Part shown: in pieces, positions 1-8,975 of the stretch
How the letters are laid out: each line of letters begins with the position of its first letter
Position numbering within the stretch: the first letter of the stretch is position 1
Assembly (NCBI RefSeq): GCF_014652635.1
Contig: NZ_BMZE01000001.1
Coordinates: forward strand, 549,293 to 613,292
Reading direction: 5' to 3'
Length of the DNA: 64,000 nucleotides
DNA from: Devosia pacifica
Lineage (GTDB): Bacteria; Pseudomonadota; Alphaproteobacteria; Rhizobiales; Devosiaceae
The notes under the pieces: model-generated
Databases searched by the model: none
Seen by the model: the letters and a program-made list of their open reading frames with translations, nothing else
What the model was told of the DNA's origin: nothing
Program-made: the position numbers and the translations under genes

Positions 1-519
1 AAACCGTGGCTGCTCGACTTCTTCGACCAGATCCGGTTCTTCCCGGTCTCACACGATGAGCTGACGGAAGCGCGCGCCAGTTTTCCCTATGGCGATTATC
101 CCATGCGCATCGAAGAAACCAGATTTGATTACGCTGAATATGCGCAGTTTCATCGGCGAGAAGCTGAGTCTATTTCCGCCTTCAAGCAGACCCAGCAGGC
201 AGCGTTCGAGGCTGAGCGGCAGCGCTGGAAGGATGAGGGCCTCGACAGCTTTACCTCAAGCGAACCTCTGGCTGCTGAGGCAGAGTTAGAGGTCCCCGCT
301 GGCTGCATAGGACTGACAAGCACGGTGCCTGGCAGCGTGTGGAAAGTTCTGGTGGAAGACGGCGCTGCGGTTGCCGCCGGCGAAACTGTCGCAATCATCG
401 AGTCGATGAAGATGGAGTTCACCGTCGTTGCCACCGAGGCCGGGAGGGTTCGCTCGATCCGGGCCAGACCGGGTAGCGCCGTGCGTGGCGGTGACCTTAT
501 AGCGGTACTTGAGCCTTAA
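1..519 (+). CDS. Urea/guanidine carboxylase, C-terminal part (5' truncated)
   Basis: This is the end of a biotin-dependent urea amidolyase-type carboxylase; the reading frame is open to base 1. The first ~60 codons match the tail of the urea carboxylase carboxyltransferase domain (PWLLDFFDQIRFFPVS, then an IEET segment). A linker and a biotinyl carrier domain follow, with the biotin-attachment motif ESMKMEF near the C-terminus. The family carboxylates urea to allophanate, but several members annotated as urea carboxylase are guanidine carboxylases. The residues that separate the two lie upstream of the window. Two ykkC/guanidine-I type riboswitches at 23.4 and 28.1 kb make the guanidine reading worth testing. 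No allophanate hydrolase gene follows it on this strand. Confidence 0.9.
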   Translation, partial: KPWLLDFFDQIRFFPVSHDELTEARASFPYGDYPMRIEETRFDYAEYAQFHRREAESISAFKQTQQAAFEAERQRWKDEGLDSFTSSEPLAAEAELEVPAGCIGLTSTVPGSVWKVLVEDGAAVAAGETVAIIESMKMEFTVVATEAGRVRSIRARPGSAVRGGDLIAVLEP

Positions 520-526
520 GCCTCAT

Positions 527-691
527 TTACACCAAAAGCACGAGGAGCGCGATGCCGCAGGCGAACAGAAGCAGCCCCCCTATCAAAAGGGGGCGGCGCA
601 TCGTGCCGCCAAGCACGTGCTTCATGACACTGATGGCAACAAGGCTGGCGCCCGCGCCGACTAGCAGCGCAATGATGAGGATAATGGCCAT
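527..691 (-). CDS. Small two-helix membrane protein, 54 aa (hypothetical)
   Basis: An ATG at 691 opens a 54-codon frame on the minus strand. It encodes two hydrophobic stretches (about residues 2-22 and 35-54) separated by a short basic loop (KHVLGGTMRR), a plausible helical hairpin membrane protein with the basic loop in the cytoplasm. An AAAGAGA stretch upstream could serve as a weak ribosome binding site. It lies between the carboxylase end and the chemotaxis receptor gene, downstream of the receptor's probable terminator. I recognise no family. The amphipathic layout argues for a real small protein, but it could be a chance frame. Confidence 0.45.
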   Translation of the reverse strand: MAIILIIALLVGAGASLVAISVMKHVLGGTMRRPLLIGGLLLFACGIALLVLLV

Positions 692-723
692 GAACGAGTC
701 TCTTTATTGCGAACAGGCCAACG

Positions 724-756
724 AAAAGGCCCCCTCGCGATAGACGCCTGGAGGCC
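724..756 (-). terminator. Probable terminator of the chemotaxis receptor gene
   Basis: On the minus strand GGCCTCC pairs with GGGGGCC (one G-U pair) across a 15-nt loop and is followed by TTTT. It lies 44 bases past the receptor stop codon. Confidence 0.45.
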
Positions 757-799
757 CACTACGTTCCCTGATTTCCTTAGACGCAGAGCGCGACGAGGA

Positions 800-2827
800 T
801 CAGAATTCGTTCCACTGTCTGTCAGTGTCGACTGCCGCATTGCCGTGATTCAGATAGGATTTTGCAGCAGCGGTGACCCTGTCCTGAAGTCCTCGAATCC
901 CGGACCGGCCGCCTTTCGGGCGTGTATCGTTGGCAGGCCTTGCAACATCCCCCAGCGTGAAGACTTCAACGATACGATCGAGCTCCGAGGCTTGAGATTC
1001 CGTCTGTTCGATTGCGGCATTCGTCTCCTCGACAAGCGCAGCATTGTGCTGTGTCATCTCGTCCATCTGCCGCACGGCGGTGTTGACCTCCTCGATCGCC
1101 GAGGCCTGCTCGGTGCTGGCTTTCGATATCTGCTTCATCAGCTCGGCGTTTCGCTGAACGGCATCGAGCATAGCGACCAACTTGCTGGCAGCCTCGTCTA
1201 CGAGCTTCGAGCCGTCGCCAACTTCGCTGGAGCTCGTCTCGATCAGCGCCTTGACCTCCGAAGACGCTTCGGCGGCGCTTTGCGCCAGACGTCTTACTTC
1301 CACGGCAACCACGGCAAAGCCCTTGCCAGCCTCGCCCGCTCGGGCAGCTTCAACTGAAGCGTTCAGCGCAAGCAGATTGGTCTGGAAAGCGATATCGTCG
1401 ATCATTCCGATAATGTTCGATATCTTGGCAGACGAGGTTGTGATGCGTTGCATCGCGCCAGTCACACGCTCCATGACCGCCCCACTCTGCTCGGCAAGTT
1501 CGGACGCGGCAACAGTCTTGTTGGAGGCTTCCTGGGCCTGGCGTGAGTTCTGGGCCACGTTGGCGGAGAGTTGCTCCATCGCCGCCGACGTTTCTTCAAT
1601 CGTCGCCGCCTGCTTGGTTGTGCGCTCGGAAAGGTCGTTTGCCCCGGCAAGAATTTCGCCGGTCGCAGTTTTCAGCGCACGGCTGGTATCCTTGAGCTGG
1701 CCGACAATCTCGGTGAGCTTGTCGGCGACCGCGTTCGTATCCGTCTTGAGCGCATTGAAGGCGCCCTTGTAGTCGCCGCGCATACGCTGACCGAGTTCCG
1801 CGCGGGCCAGCGCGGACAACACCTGCCCGGCTTCCTCCAGCCCGGTATTCACGACGTCCAGCATGCCATTGAAATTCGCTGAAATCCGATCGATATCGGT
1901 GTCGCCAAAACGCTTGTCGATACGTTGCGTGAAATCACCATTACTAGTGGCGGAGATCACCTCATCGAAGGAGTGTTGGAACGACTCCATCATGGCTGCA
2001 CGCTCGGCGGCCAGCACTGCGCGGTCACGTTCTTCCTCGCCCAGCTCAGCAATGCGGATTCCGTTCTCGCGGAACACCGAGACGGCCCTCGCCATGCCAC
2101 CGACTTCGTCGCGATTGTCAACATACGGCACAGGCTGCGAGTAGTCGCCTGCGGCGAATTTCTGCATCAGTGCCTGCATCACCTGAAGTGGCCTGGCGAC
2201 GCCGCGCAACACAACGCTCATCGCAAAACCGACAATCACAAGGCTCGCCAGGCCAATAACAGCCATGACGATCATCGAATAGAACTGTATCTCTTCGGCG
2301 GCGTAGTATTCCTGCACAGCAACGTCTGTCTGCACGTCGATAAGTGCACTAATGCTATCGCTGATCGGATCCATAGCCGGATACAGCTCCGTCGAGACAA
2401 TCCCGGCGAGCGCTACTCTGTCCGCCTCGCTGAAGATCGTCAGAAGCCTATCAATGACCGGAGCAGCGGCCGCCATGGCAGCTTCAGCCTGCGCCGCCAG
2501 TTCCGGCTCGCGCCCGGTAAACCTGGTGGCGGAGTAAGCCGACCAGTTGGTGTCGATTTGCACAAGTGCGCTATTGACGGTCTGCTCTGCGTCTTCGAAC
2601 GATAGCGCTCCACCGCGTACTTTTTGAGCGGCGTCAACAATGTCCACAGCGTAGGCGTCTGCCACGTCTTTAAGCTGTACAAGTGGCTTGACGCGATCCT
2701 GTACGATCGTTTCTGCCTTATCGTTAGACAGTGTCATGGCGGCGTAGCCGGTAAGGGCTGTCGCCAGGAGCGCGGCGACAAGCAGCCCCATGCTCAGCAA
2801 TAGTCTCGCTTTGATTGTCATTCGCAC
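800..2827 (-). CDS. Methyl-accepting chemotaxis protein
   Basis: A 675-residue transmembrane chemoreceptor. There is an N-terminal membrane helix (~8-30), a periplasmic mostly helical domain (~31-182) resembling four-helix-bundle ligand domains, a second membrane helix (~183-206), a HAMP domain (~207-260), a further HAMP-like linker, and the long signalling coiled coil with the conserved hairpin tip ([20 protein letters not shown]). The protein ends in QWNEF, which fits the x-W-x-x-F pentapeptide that tethers CheR and CheB to receptors. It should signal through CheW/CheA to bias swimming. The ligand is unknown; the neighbouring transport genes make a nutrient or guanidino compound possible but unproven. 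A second ATG lies two codons inside. Confidence 0.93.
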   Translation of the reverse strand: MRMTIKARLLLSMGLLVAALLATALTGYAAMTLSNDKAETIVQDRVKPLVQLKDVADAYAVDIVDAAQKVRGGALSFEDAEQTVNSALVQIDTNWSAYSATRFTGREPELAAQAEAAMAAAAPVIDRLLTIFSEADRVALAGIVSTELYPAMDPISDSISALIDVQTDVAVQEYYAAEEIQFYSMIVMAVIGLASLVIVGFAMSVVLRGVARPLQVMQALMQKFAAGDYSQPVPYVDNRDEVGGMARAVSVFRENGIRIAELGEEERDRAVLAAERAAMMESFQHSFDEVISATSNGDFTQRIDKRFGDTDIDRISANFNGMLDVVNTGLEEAGQVLSALARAELGQRMRGDYKGAFNALKTDTNAVADKLTEIVGQLKDTSRALKTATGEILAGANDLSERTTKQAATIEETSAAMEQLSANVAQNSRQAQEASNKTVAASELAEQSGAVMERVTGAMQRITTSSAKISNIIGMIDDIAFQTNLLALNASVEAARAGEAGKGFAVVAVEVRRLAQSAAEASSEVKALIETSSSEVGDGSKLVDEAASKLVAMLDAVQRNAELMKQISKASTEQASAIEEVNTAVRQMDEMTQHNAALVEETNAAIEQTESQASELDRIVEVFTLGDVARPANDTRPKGGRSGIRGLQDRVTAAAKSYLNHGNAAVDTDRQWNEF

Positions 2828-2840
2828 CGTGTCCCGCTTG

Positions 2841-2869
2841 AAGAAAAACGGGCCGCTTCAATCGCGGCC
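2841..2869 (-). terminator. Possible terminator between the RraA and receptor genes
   Basis: On the minus strand GGCCGC and GCGGCC form a stem and are followed by CGTTTTTCTT. It would end the long transporter-RraA transcript. However, it lies only 14-42 bases before the receptor start codon, leaving little room for a separate receptor promoter downstream of it, so it may instead attenuate read-through into the receptor gene. Confidence 0.4.
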
Positions 2870-3038
2870 TTTGGACCGGTGATATCGTAGGAATCCTAAT
2901 AAAAATCTTAGTGAAAGACCAAAGTCTCGTCTCCTGACAGCTAGCCTCCTTGACCGTCAAGGCGACCGACACTCGTTACGAGAGCCGGAAACGAGGCGCC
3001 CGTTCGAGCGCCCCGTTCGCTATGCTATCAAGATGGAC

Positions 3039-3764
3039 CTACCAGGGACGCTCTTCGAGCTCGACGGTCTTGTCCATCGGCATACCCAGCTTCTCGTAGA
3101 ATGCGCGGCGCATGCGGCGGTCCTTGTCCTGAACCCGCCATGCACGCTTGGCGACTTCCTCACCGTCTTCCTGCGGGATCACAACGATTCCATCGTCATC
3201 GGCGATCACGCCATCGCCCGGCCGGACATAGACGCCGCCACAGGTGATCGGCTTGTCCATCGATGCAAGCTCCAGCCGGCCGGCCATGTGCCGCATGGAG
3301 CGCACCGAGCAGAAGACCGGGTCTTTTTGCATGATGCATTCGCCGGAATCCCGGCACGCACCATCGATAACGAACCCTACGGAGCCCTTGACCCGCGCGT
3401 CTAGGAGGTTGTTCGAGCCAAGCAGACCGCAGCGCGATTGCTTTGTATCGATCACGTGCACCTCGTCCGGCGCGCCGAAGCTGTGTCCCGCCGGCCAGAG
3501 AGCATCCGGATGCGAAGAGCGGTCCGGATTGCGCTTATACTGGCGGTCGTCGAACTCATCATAGCTCATCGCTGGAATGTGCCGATTGATGATGTTGAAC
3601 TCGGCAGTCGTTGCGATCCCGGCGAAGAAGACGCCAGGAAAAAGCGGGCGCAGTCTTGGATCCATCTCGTAGGTGTTCATGTAGCCGAGTGAATCGAGGG
3701 CGTCGGTGACATCCGAAGTACGGACCTTCCGCAAGATTTCGAGTGTTGCAGAGCTAATAGCCAT
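3039..3764 (-). CDS. RraA-family aldolase/decarboxylase-like protein (copy 1)
   Basis: A 241-residue member of the RraA/4-hydroxy-4-methyl-2-oxoglutarate aldolase family. It has the N-terminal helix VTDALDSLG, the GACRDS segment carrying the Arg-Asp pair used for substrate and metal binding, and the closing GDGVIADDDGIVVIP strand. The Arg-Asp motif is intact, which favours an enzyme (retro-aldol cleavage of a short oxo acid, or oxaloacetate-type decarboxylation) over the RNase E-inhibitor branch. A strong AAAGGAAAGGG precedes the ATG. It is the last gene of the sugar ABC importer operon, so it probably acts on a breakdown product of the imported compound. Two paralogues occur at 10841 and 16511. 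Confidence 0.85.
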   Translation of the reverse strand: MAISSATLEILRKVRTSDVTDALDSLGYMNTYEMDPRLRPLFPGVFFAGIATTAEFNIINRHIPAMSYDEFDDRQYKRNPDRSSHPDALWPAGHSFGAPDEVHVIDTKQSRCGLLGSNNLLDARVKGSVGFVIDGACRDSGECIMQKDPVFCSVRSMRHMAGRLELASMDKPITCGGVYVRPGDGVIADDDGIVVIPQEDGEEVAKRAWRVQDKDRRMRRAFYEKLGMPMDKTVELEERPW

Positions 3765-3812
3765 GATGAATGACCCTTTCCTTTAAATTATGTTCGGGCG
3801 GCGCAGGGCCGC

Positions 3813-4997
3813 TCAGGTGATGGCTTCGCCGGTCTCGCCGTCGAATAGGTGCAGCCGCTCGGCATCGAACCGCAATTGCACGTTGTCGCCGTATCGGACC
3901 TGACTTTTGGCTGTGAACCGAGCGATGCAGCGCGCGCCGTCGCCTTCGTTCGCATGCAGATCCTGCAAGCTGTCGGAACTCGTCACGACGGCCGGTTGCG
4001 CGTTGAGGTTGAGGTGGACATTGATGTCCGAGCCAAGCGCTTCGACAAGGTCCACCTTGCCCTTGACGATTTCGTCTCCGGGCGCTGGCTCAGTCTGCTC
4101 ACGCGCATCGGCAATATCTTCAGGCCGAATACCCAGAACCACCCGCTTGCCCCGATATCGTGACAACTGCTTGTGTTCAGCCACGATGGAGGCTGGCACG
4201 GTGAGCGTATTGTCCCCGAAAATCAGCCGCGCTGAATCGTTGGCACCGGACTCAAGATCAGCCCAGTACATGTTCATGGTCGGCGAGCCGATGAAGGCAG
4301 CGACGAACATGTTGCAGGGCTTGTTGTAGATATTGCTGGGGCTGTCGATCTGCTGCAGCACGCCATCCTTCATCAGCGCCACCCTGTCACCCATCGTCAT
4401 GGCCTCGACCTGGTCATGGGTAACGTAGATTGTGGTGGTGCCGAGCCGGCGCTGCAGGCCCGCGATTTCTGCCCGCATCTGTACGCGCAGCTTCGCATCG
4501 AGGTTGGACAGCGGCTCATCCATCAAAAAGGCCGATGGCTGACGCACAATCGCGCGGCCCATCGCGACGCGCTGACGCTGTCCACCCGAAAGCTGTCCCG
4601 GCTTGCGCTTCAGGTAATTTTCGAGCTCGAGCACTCGGGCCGCTTCTTGAACCCGCTTTTCCGTTTCCTGGCGCGACATCTTCGCGATCTGAAGAGGAAA
4701 GGCGATATTGTCGTAGACCGACATGTGCGGGTAGAGCGCATATGACTGGAACACCATCGCGATGTCCCGGTCTTTTGGATGCATGTCGTTGACGAATTCG
4801 TCGCCGATCCACACGCCGCCGTCCGAAATCTCCTCCAACCCTGCAATCATGCGAAGCGCGGTCGATTTTCCGCATCCGGATGGCCCTACTAGGACTAGGA
4901 ACTCGCCGTCCTCCACCTCGAAGCTGAGATCTTTGACAGCCTTGAGCGCTCCCCCGCCATAGATCTTTGTGACGTTTTGCAGCGTTACACTGGACAT
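3813..4997 (-). CDS. Sugar ABC transporter ATP-binding protein (MalK/UgpC type)
   Basis: A 394-residue ATPase that drives the importer encoded just upstream. Walker A is GPSGCGKST near residue 38, followed by the Q-loop, the signature LSGGQRQRV, Walker B ending FLMDEPLSNLD, the switch histidine in VTHDQ, and a C-terminal TOBE/OB regulatory region of about 150 residues as in MalK and UgpC. It is the fourth gene in the order binding protein, permease, permease, ATPase, RraA, lying 20 bases after the second permease. Family: CUT1 carbohydrate importers. The substrate cannot be read from the ATPase. Confidence 0.93.
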   Translation of the reverse strand: MSSVTLQNVTKIYGGGALKAVKDLSFEVEDGEFLVLVGPSGCGKSTALRMIAGLEEISDGGVWIGDEFVNDMHPKDRDIAMVFQSYALYPHMSVYDNIAFPLQIAKMSRQETEKRVQEAARVLELENYLKRKPGQLSGGQRQRVAMGRAIVRQPSAFLMDEPLSNLDAKLRVQMRAEIAGLQRRLGTTTIYVTHDQVEAMTMGDRVALMKDGVLQQIDSPSNIYNKPCNMFVAAFIGSPTMNMYWADLESGANDSARLIFGDNTLTVPASIVAEHKQLSRYRGKRVVLGIRPEDIADAREQTEPAPGDEIVKGKVDLVEALGSDINVHLNLNAQPAVVTSSDSLQDLHANEGDGARCIARFTAKSQVRYGDNVQLRFDAERLHLFDGETGEAIT

Positions 4998-5017
4998 ACC
5001 TGCCTCCCGGAGCCCTG

Positions 5018-5914
5018 TTATTTGAAACCTTGCGTCGCGATGCCCTTGGTGAGCAGACGCTGCGAGGCAATGAAGAAGCCCAGAACCGGACCGATTGACA
5101 CGAGCACCATGGCGAACAGCCCGCCGAACGAGGATTGACCTCCGCTTGGATCGAGAAACAGCCTCAGCGCGACCGGAACGGTCATGGCATCGGTGTCGGT
5201 GAGGTAGATGAGCTGCGAAAAGAAGTCGTTATAGGTATTGATGAAGGTGAAGACCGCGGTGGTTGCGAGCGCGGGCATCGTCAACGGCAAGATAATCCGC
5301 CAATACCGCTGCCAGTAGGAGGCTCCGTCCACCACGGCAGCCTGCTCCAGCTCGCTTGGAAGCGAGCGCATGAACTGCACCATCAAGAAGATGAAGAACG
5401 CATCAGTGGCGAGGAACTTCGGCACGACCAGTGGCAGGATCGTGTTCACCCATCCGATATTGAGAAAGAAGATGTACTGCGGGATGAGCTGCACATGGAT
5501 AGGCAGCATGATCGTCGTCAGCATTGCCGCGAACAGCAGCCACTTGAGCCGAAAGTTGAGCCGGGCAAAAGCGTAGGCGGCCATAGAACAGGCGATCAGG
5601 TTTCCGAGGATCGCCAGGGCGCAGATGATGAACGAGTTCACATAGAACGTCGTGAACGTCAGGTCGCCGTAGAGCTGCCAACCGCTGGTGAAGTTTTCGA
5701 GAGTCCAGTTGGTGGGGATGAACCCCATCTCTCCGAAGATCTCCTGCTCAGGCCGCAGGGCACTGAAGATCATCCAGATAACCGGATAGAGCATGATACC
5801 CAGGAGCGCGATCAGCAGGGCGTGTAGCCCGAGATGCCGTAGCAGACGAGCATTTCGCCGCTGACGCCGTTGCGAGGCGAGTGCTTCGGGATCGTAGGTC
5901 TTAGCGGTCGCCAT
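5018..5914 (-). CDS. Sugar ABC transporter permease (MalG/UgpE type)
   Basis: A 298-residue inner-membrane permease with six predicted membrane helices and the EAA loop (AAVVDGASYWQRYWRIILPLTMPAL within about residues 190-215) that docks on the ATPase. It is the CUT1 MalG-type subunit. Its start overlaps the end of the MalF-type permease gene by 14 bases, implying translational coupling and a 1:1 ratio of the two permeases. Confidence 0.92.
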   Translation of the reverse strand: MATAKTYDPEALASQRRQRRNARLLRHLGLHALLIALLGIMLYPVIWMIFSALRPEQEIFGEMGFIPTNWTLENFTSGWQLYGDLTFTTFYVNSFIICALAILGNLIACSMAAYAFARLNFRLKWLLFAAMLTTIMLPIHVQLIPQYIFFLNIGWVNTILPLVVPKFLATDAFFIFLMVQFMRSLPSELEQAAVVDGASYWQRYWRIILPLTMPALATTAVFTFINTYNDFFSQLIYLTDTDAMTVPVALRLFLDPSGGQSSFGGLFAMVLVSIGPVLGFFIASQRLLTKGIATQGFK

Positions 5915-6872
5915 AGAACACCCAATATTTGGAGGTCCAGAACACGAAGGCTGTGCCGATGCCGATCGCCAGCAACAGAACCCAGGCCATCGCGGAGGCG
6001 TAGCCCATCTGAAGCTGCTGGAAGGCCTTCTGGTAAAGATAGAGCGAGTACAGGAGCGTCGAATCCACTGGGCCGCCGCTACCCCCGGAGACCACGAAGG
6101 CCTGCGTGAAAGACTGGAAAGAGTTGATCAGCAGCAGCACGGTGTTGAAGAAGATCACCGGAGTGATCAACGGAAGCGTGATCCGCCTGAACCGCTGCCA
6201 CGCGTTCGCGCCATCGATCGAGGCGGCTTCATAATAGGATTCTGGAATCTGACGCAGCGCCGCCAGAAAGATAACCATCGAGGCCCCGAAGGTCCAAACG
6301 TTCAGCGCGACGATGGTCGGAAGCGCGAACGTGGGACTGTTGACCCAGCCGCGACCCGCCATGCCGAACCAGCCGAGGATCTCGTTGACAACGCCGCGGG
6401 CACCAAAGACCTCTTTCCAGAGCAAGCCTATGCCCACGCTCGCGCCGATCAAGGAGGGCACGTAGAAAAGCGAGCGGTAAATTGCCAGCCCCTTGAGGCC
6501 GCGATTGAGCGCAACCGCAATTGCTAGTGAGAAGATAAGGACGAGCGGCACCGACCACCCGACATACTTCAACGTCACCCATATGGAGCTGATGAAGCGG
6601 CGATCTCCGCCAAACAGTGTCGCATAGTTCTCGAGACCAACCCAGTTCGGCGCGGCGGTGACGCGGTAATCGGTGAAGCTGAGATATAGCGACGCCAGCA
6701 TCGGCAGACCGGTGATCCCGACAATGCCAAGCAACCAAGGCGTCAGGAACAGATAGGCCGCTCGATTTTCGGACTGTTTGAGTGCAGAGCCCGACCTGTT
6801 CTGTGGAATTTCGCGACGGCGTGGCGCCGGTTTGGACGTGCTCTTGGCATCGTCTGGAGCGAGGGTCGTCAT
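5901..6872 (-). CDS. Sugar ABC transporter permease (MalF/UgpA type)
   Basis: A 323-residue permease with a soluble basic N-terminus (~40 residues), six predicted membrane helices and an EAA loop (EAASIDGANAWQRFRRITLP). It pairs with the downstream MalG-type permease. I placed the start at the ATG at 6872 because GGGGAGG lies directly upstream; an upstream in-frame TTG overlaps that ribosome binding site and is unlikely. It is separated from the binding-protein gene by an 8-bp stem-loop. Confidence 0.92.
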   Translation of the reverse strand: MTTLAPDDAKSTSKPAPRRREIPQNRSGSALKQSENRAAYLFLTPWLLGIVGITGLPMLASLYLSFTDYRVTAAPNWVGLENYATLFGGDRRFISSIWVTLKYVGWSVPLVLIFSLAIAVALNRGLKGLAIYRSLFYVPSLIGASVGIGLLWKEVFGARGVVNEILGWFGMAGRGWVNSPTFALPTIVALNVWTFGASMVIFLAALRQIPESYYEAASIDGANAWQRFRRITLPLITPVIFFNTVLLLINSFQSFTQAFVVSGGSGGPVDSTLLYSLYLYQKAFQQLQMGYASAMAWVLLLAIGIGTAFVFWTSKYWVFYGDR

Positions 6873-6926
6873 GGTCCTCCCCAAAGCATCGGACTACGTC
6901 TCGGCTGAGATCGCTGGCAATGGCCT

Positions 6927-6948
6927 CGGGGCGCGACTAGGCGCCCCG
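6927..6948 (-). other. Intercistronic stem-loop after the binding-protein gene
   Basis: CGGGGCGC and GCGCCCCG form a perfect 8-bp stem with a 6-nt loop, with no T-run on the minus strand. Hairpins in this position, between a binding-protein gene and its permease gene, commonly protect the upstream mRNA segment from 3' decay and give an excess of binding protein. That role is inferred here. Confidence 0.6.
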
Positions 6949-6969
6949 AAACCTTACTTTTTGCGAAGG

Positions 6970-8322
6970 CTAGGACTGGCTGGCTGCCTGATCGAGCTGC
7001 TGCTGCAGGTCGCTCATGAACTGGTCCGCAGCATCTTCAACCGACAGCGAACCAAAGGCGACTGCCTCATAGGCACGGCCGAGGGTGTCATCCAGTGCCT
7101 GATAGCCACTCGGCGGCCAGAACACTGGGTTCGCCGTCTCGCCGACCTCCTGGTAGAGCTCGATGTGACGAACCTGGGTTGCCTGCGTATCCGGATTCTC
7201 GGCCTGCGCCGTTGCAAGCGAGTCTACCGCAACCACGCCGTTATCGGACTCATAGATGTCCGCAGCCTCGGGGTTTTGGGTGAAGAAGTTGATCCACTCC
7301 GCAACCACCGGCCATTTCTCTTCCGGGCAGTTCGCACCGATCGCGATGCCGTTTGCGCCGAGGTCCATGCCTACCGTGCCATCCGGACCGACCGGATATG
7401 GCATAATGTCGATAGTGGCGCCTGGGCTTACGGTGTCCACGATGGTCTGCACGGAACCGAGCTGGTTTGGCGGACGGTTCGTCACGAAGCCGCGGGCATT
7501 GGCGAGGTTGGATTGCTCGATCAGAGCGCTGTTGTCCTCGATCATGACCTCTGGAGGCTCGGTGACGCCCTCCTGGCGCAGGGCTTCCCAGTAGTTGAAC
7601 CACTCGATCACCGTATCGCGCGAGAACGCGATCTCGGAGCCATCGAACACGTCTTCACCGTGAGACTGCACCCAGGGGATGAACGCGTCGGGTTCAATGC
7701 CCATGTTGTGCGAGGCAACCGCGCCCTCTTCCAGAGTTGGCAGAACATCGCGCAGATACTGCGCAAACTGATCCCAGTTATACGGGTACTCAGGCCGCTC
7801 GACGCCTGCTTCCGCAGCTGCCTCCGCCATCTGCTCATTATACATCAGAGCAAAGTAGAACACCCCGTGCGGGATCATATAAAGGTTGCCGTCGGGGCCG
7901 CGCCCGGACTCCAGCACCGCCTCGGGAATGCCCTCGACGTTCAACGTGCCATCGGCGACCATGTCGTCCAGTGGCATCAGGATGTCTTCGCTCGCGTAGG
8001 TTGCCAGCCAACGCGTCTGCATCGTGATGGCGCAGGGCTGATTGTTACCGGTGGTCTGAATGGTCAGACGCTGCCAATATGGCTCCCAGTCAGCGTTCTC
8101 GCGCGAAATCGATACGCCCGGATGCTGCTCTTCAAACAACTGGATGATCTGGTCCGTCTTGTCGTTGCGGACCTGACCGCCCCACCAACTAAACCGAATA
8201 TCGCCTTGCAGGTCGCTATCCTGCGCTACCGTAGTGCCCGGCACGGTGGCCAGCGTCAGCGCGATTACTGACGTGGCGATGGCCGGGCGCATTGCGGCTC
8301 CGAAAAGTCGTGATTTCTGCAT
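6970..8322 (-). CDS. Sugar ABC transporter periplasmic substrate-binding protein (family 1)
   Basis: A 450-residue extracellular solute-binding protein. It opens with a signal peptide (basic start, hydrophobic run IATSVIALTLATVPG, probable cut after TTVAQ). The mature part has the family 1 layout typical of CUT1 importers: an early SWWGG strand, then NADWEPYWQRL and the LYMIPHGVFYFALMYN hinge region. A GGGAGGAG lies upstream of the ATG. It heads the importer operon; two CTTGTATGCA-type operator sites lie in the 338-base region upstream. The substrate is unknown, but the linked lactonase-like, aldolase-like and apiosidase-like genes suggest a carbohydrate or sugar acid. Confidence 0.92.
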   Translation of the reverse strand: MQKSRLFGAAMRPAIATSVIALTLATVPGTTVAQDSDLQGDIRFSWWGGQVRNDKTDQIIQLFEEQHPGVSISRENADWEPYWQRLTIQTTGNNQPCAITMQTRWLATYASEDILMPLDDMVADGTLNVEGIPEAVLESGRGPDGNLYMIPHGVFYFALMYNEQMAEAAAEAGVERPEYPYNWDQFAQYLRDVLPTLEEGAVASHNMGIEPDAFIPWVQSHGEDVFDGSEIAFSRDTVIEWFNYWEALRQEGVTEPPEVMIEDNSALIEQSNLANARGFVTNRPPNQLGSVQTIVDTVSPGATIDIMPYPVGPDGTVGMDLGANGIAIGANCPEEKWPVVAEWINFFTQNPEAADIYESDNGVVAVDSLATAQAENPDTQATQVRHIELYQEVGETANPVFWPPSGYQALDDTLGRAYEAVAFGSLSVEDAADQFMSDLQQQLDQAASQS

Positions 8323-8462
8323 GGTCTCCTCCCGTTGAAATTACTCTGCCGCTGATCCTGCGCGCCGGGTCCTTCCACCGCGCCAGCGTCTGGCAATCAA
8401 CAGCGGCGCGTCGAGTGCCGATATACCTCCCACCGGATCCACGACCGCTTGCTGTATGCATA

Positions 8463-8478
8463 TTCTTGTATGCAAGAA
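8463..8478. promoter_or_regulatory. GntR (FCD) operator upstream of the sugar importer operon
   Basis: TTCTTGTATGCAAGAA is a near-perfect inverted repeat (one mismatched central pair) about 140 bases before the binding-protein start. It is the longest copy of the CTTGTATGCAAG element repeated in this locus, and this half-site style is known for FCD-type GntR repressors. The rest of the 8323-8660 gap holds a second, imperfect copy at 8641 and no convincing gene. Confidence 0.75.
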
Positions 8479-8640
8479 AGAACAGTGTCAACGGCTCTTT
8501 CACCCTAGCTTGCTCTTTCTGACGGAATAATTTCGCCGTTATCACCCAAAAAATCGCGCTCATCAGCCTTGGAATGGCGCATACTGTGTCGAAACTGTAC
8601 CAAACGGTGCGAGCGCCAGAGGCGACTAGTCACTCCAAGT

Positions 8641-8652
8641 CTTGTATGCACA
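8641..8652. promoter_or_regulatory. Imperfect GntR operator copy
   Basis: CTTGTATGCACA matches ten of twelve positions of the repeated CTTGTATGCAAG element, with the left arm intact. It lies between the YciI gene end and the importer operon promoter region, about 176 bases from the strong site, and could act as an auxiliary site. Confidence 0.45.
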
Positions 8653-8660
8653 GATCTCGG

Positions 8661-8957
8661 TTAGCTCTTGAGGTCGTCCGGGCGTTTCATGAACCAGTCC
8701 CAACGCGACACGTCGAGGGTTTCGAACACCCCTTGCGTCCAATAGGGATCAGATCGTGCGAATTGCTCTGCGGCCTGCTGATTGTCGGCGCGCATGACGA
8801 TCATGCTGCCAATCGGCTCGCCTTCTGAATCAAGATACGGGCCGGCGAGTATGAGATCGTCACCCAGGGCCGAGTAGTACGCCCGGTGCTCGCTTCGGAA
8901 CGCCAGTCGGCCGGACATTCCATCAGCCTTGTCACGCCCGCTCACTATGAACAGCAT
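8661..8957 (-). CDS. YciI family protein
   Basis: A 98-residue single-domain protein with the YciI-like dimeric alpha+beta barrel pattern: an N-terminal strand, a conserved His (FRSEHRAYY), GPYLDSEGEPIGSM and the SDPYW segment carrying the conserved Asp. Family members are small enzymes or accessory proteins, some acting on muconolactone-like or chlorinated compounds. A GAGGAGGG ribosome binding site precedes the ATG. It is the last gene of the RraA2 - lactonase - dehydrogenase - YciI operon. The catalytic role is unknown. Confidence 0.82.
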   Translation of the reverse strand: MLFIVSGRDKADGMSGRLAFRSEHRAYYSALGDDLILAGPYLDSEGEPIGSMIVMRADNQQAAEQFARSDPYWTQGVFETLDVSRWDWFMKRPDDLKS

Positions 8958-8975
8958 ACTACCCTCCTCGAAACT

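Noticed and set aside
6778..8271. A 497-codon open frame on the plus strand across the sugar-binding protein gene
   Set aside because: It is the antisense of a clear family 1 binding protein with signal peptide. Its translation is rich in Arg, His and Leu with no recognisable domain, as expected of a shadow frame in high-GC DNA.
8292..8522. A 76-codon plus-strand frame in the importer promoter region
   Set aside because: It crosses the operator and the start of the binding-protein gene, lacks a ribosome binding site and shows no protein-like pattern.
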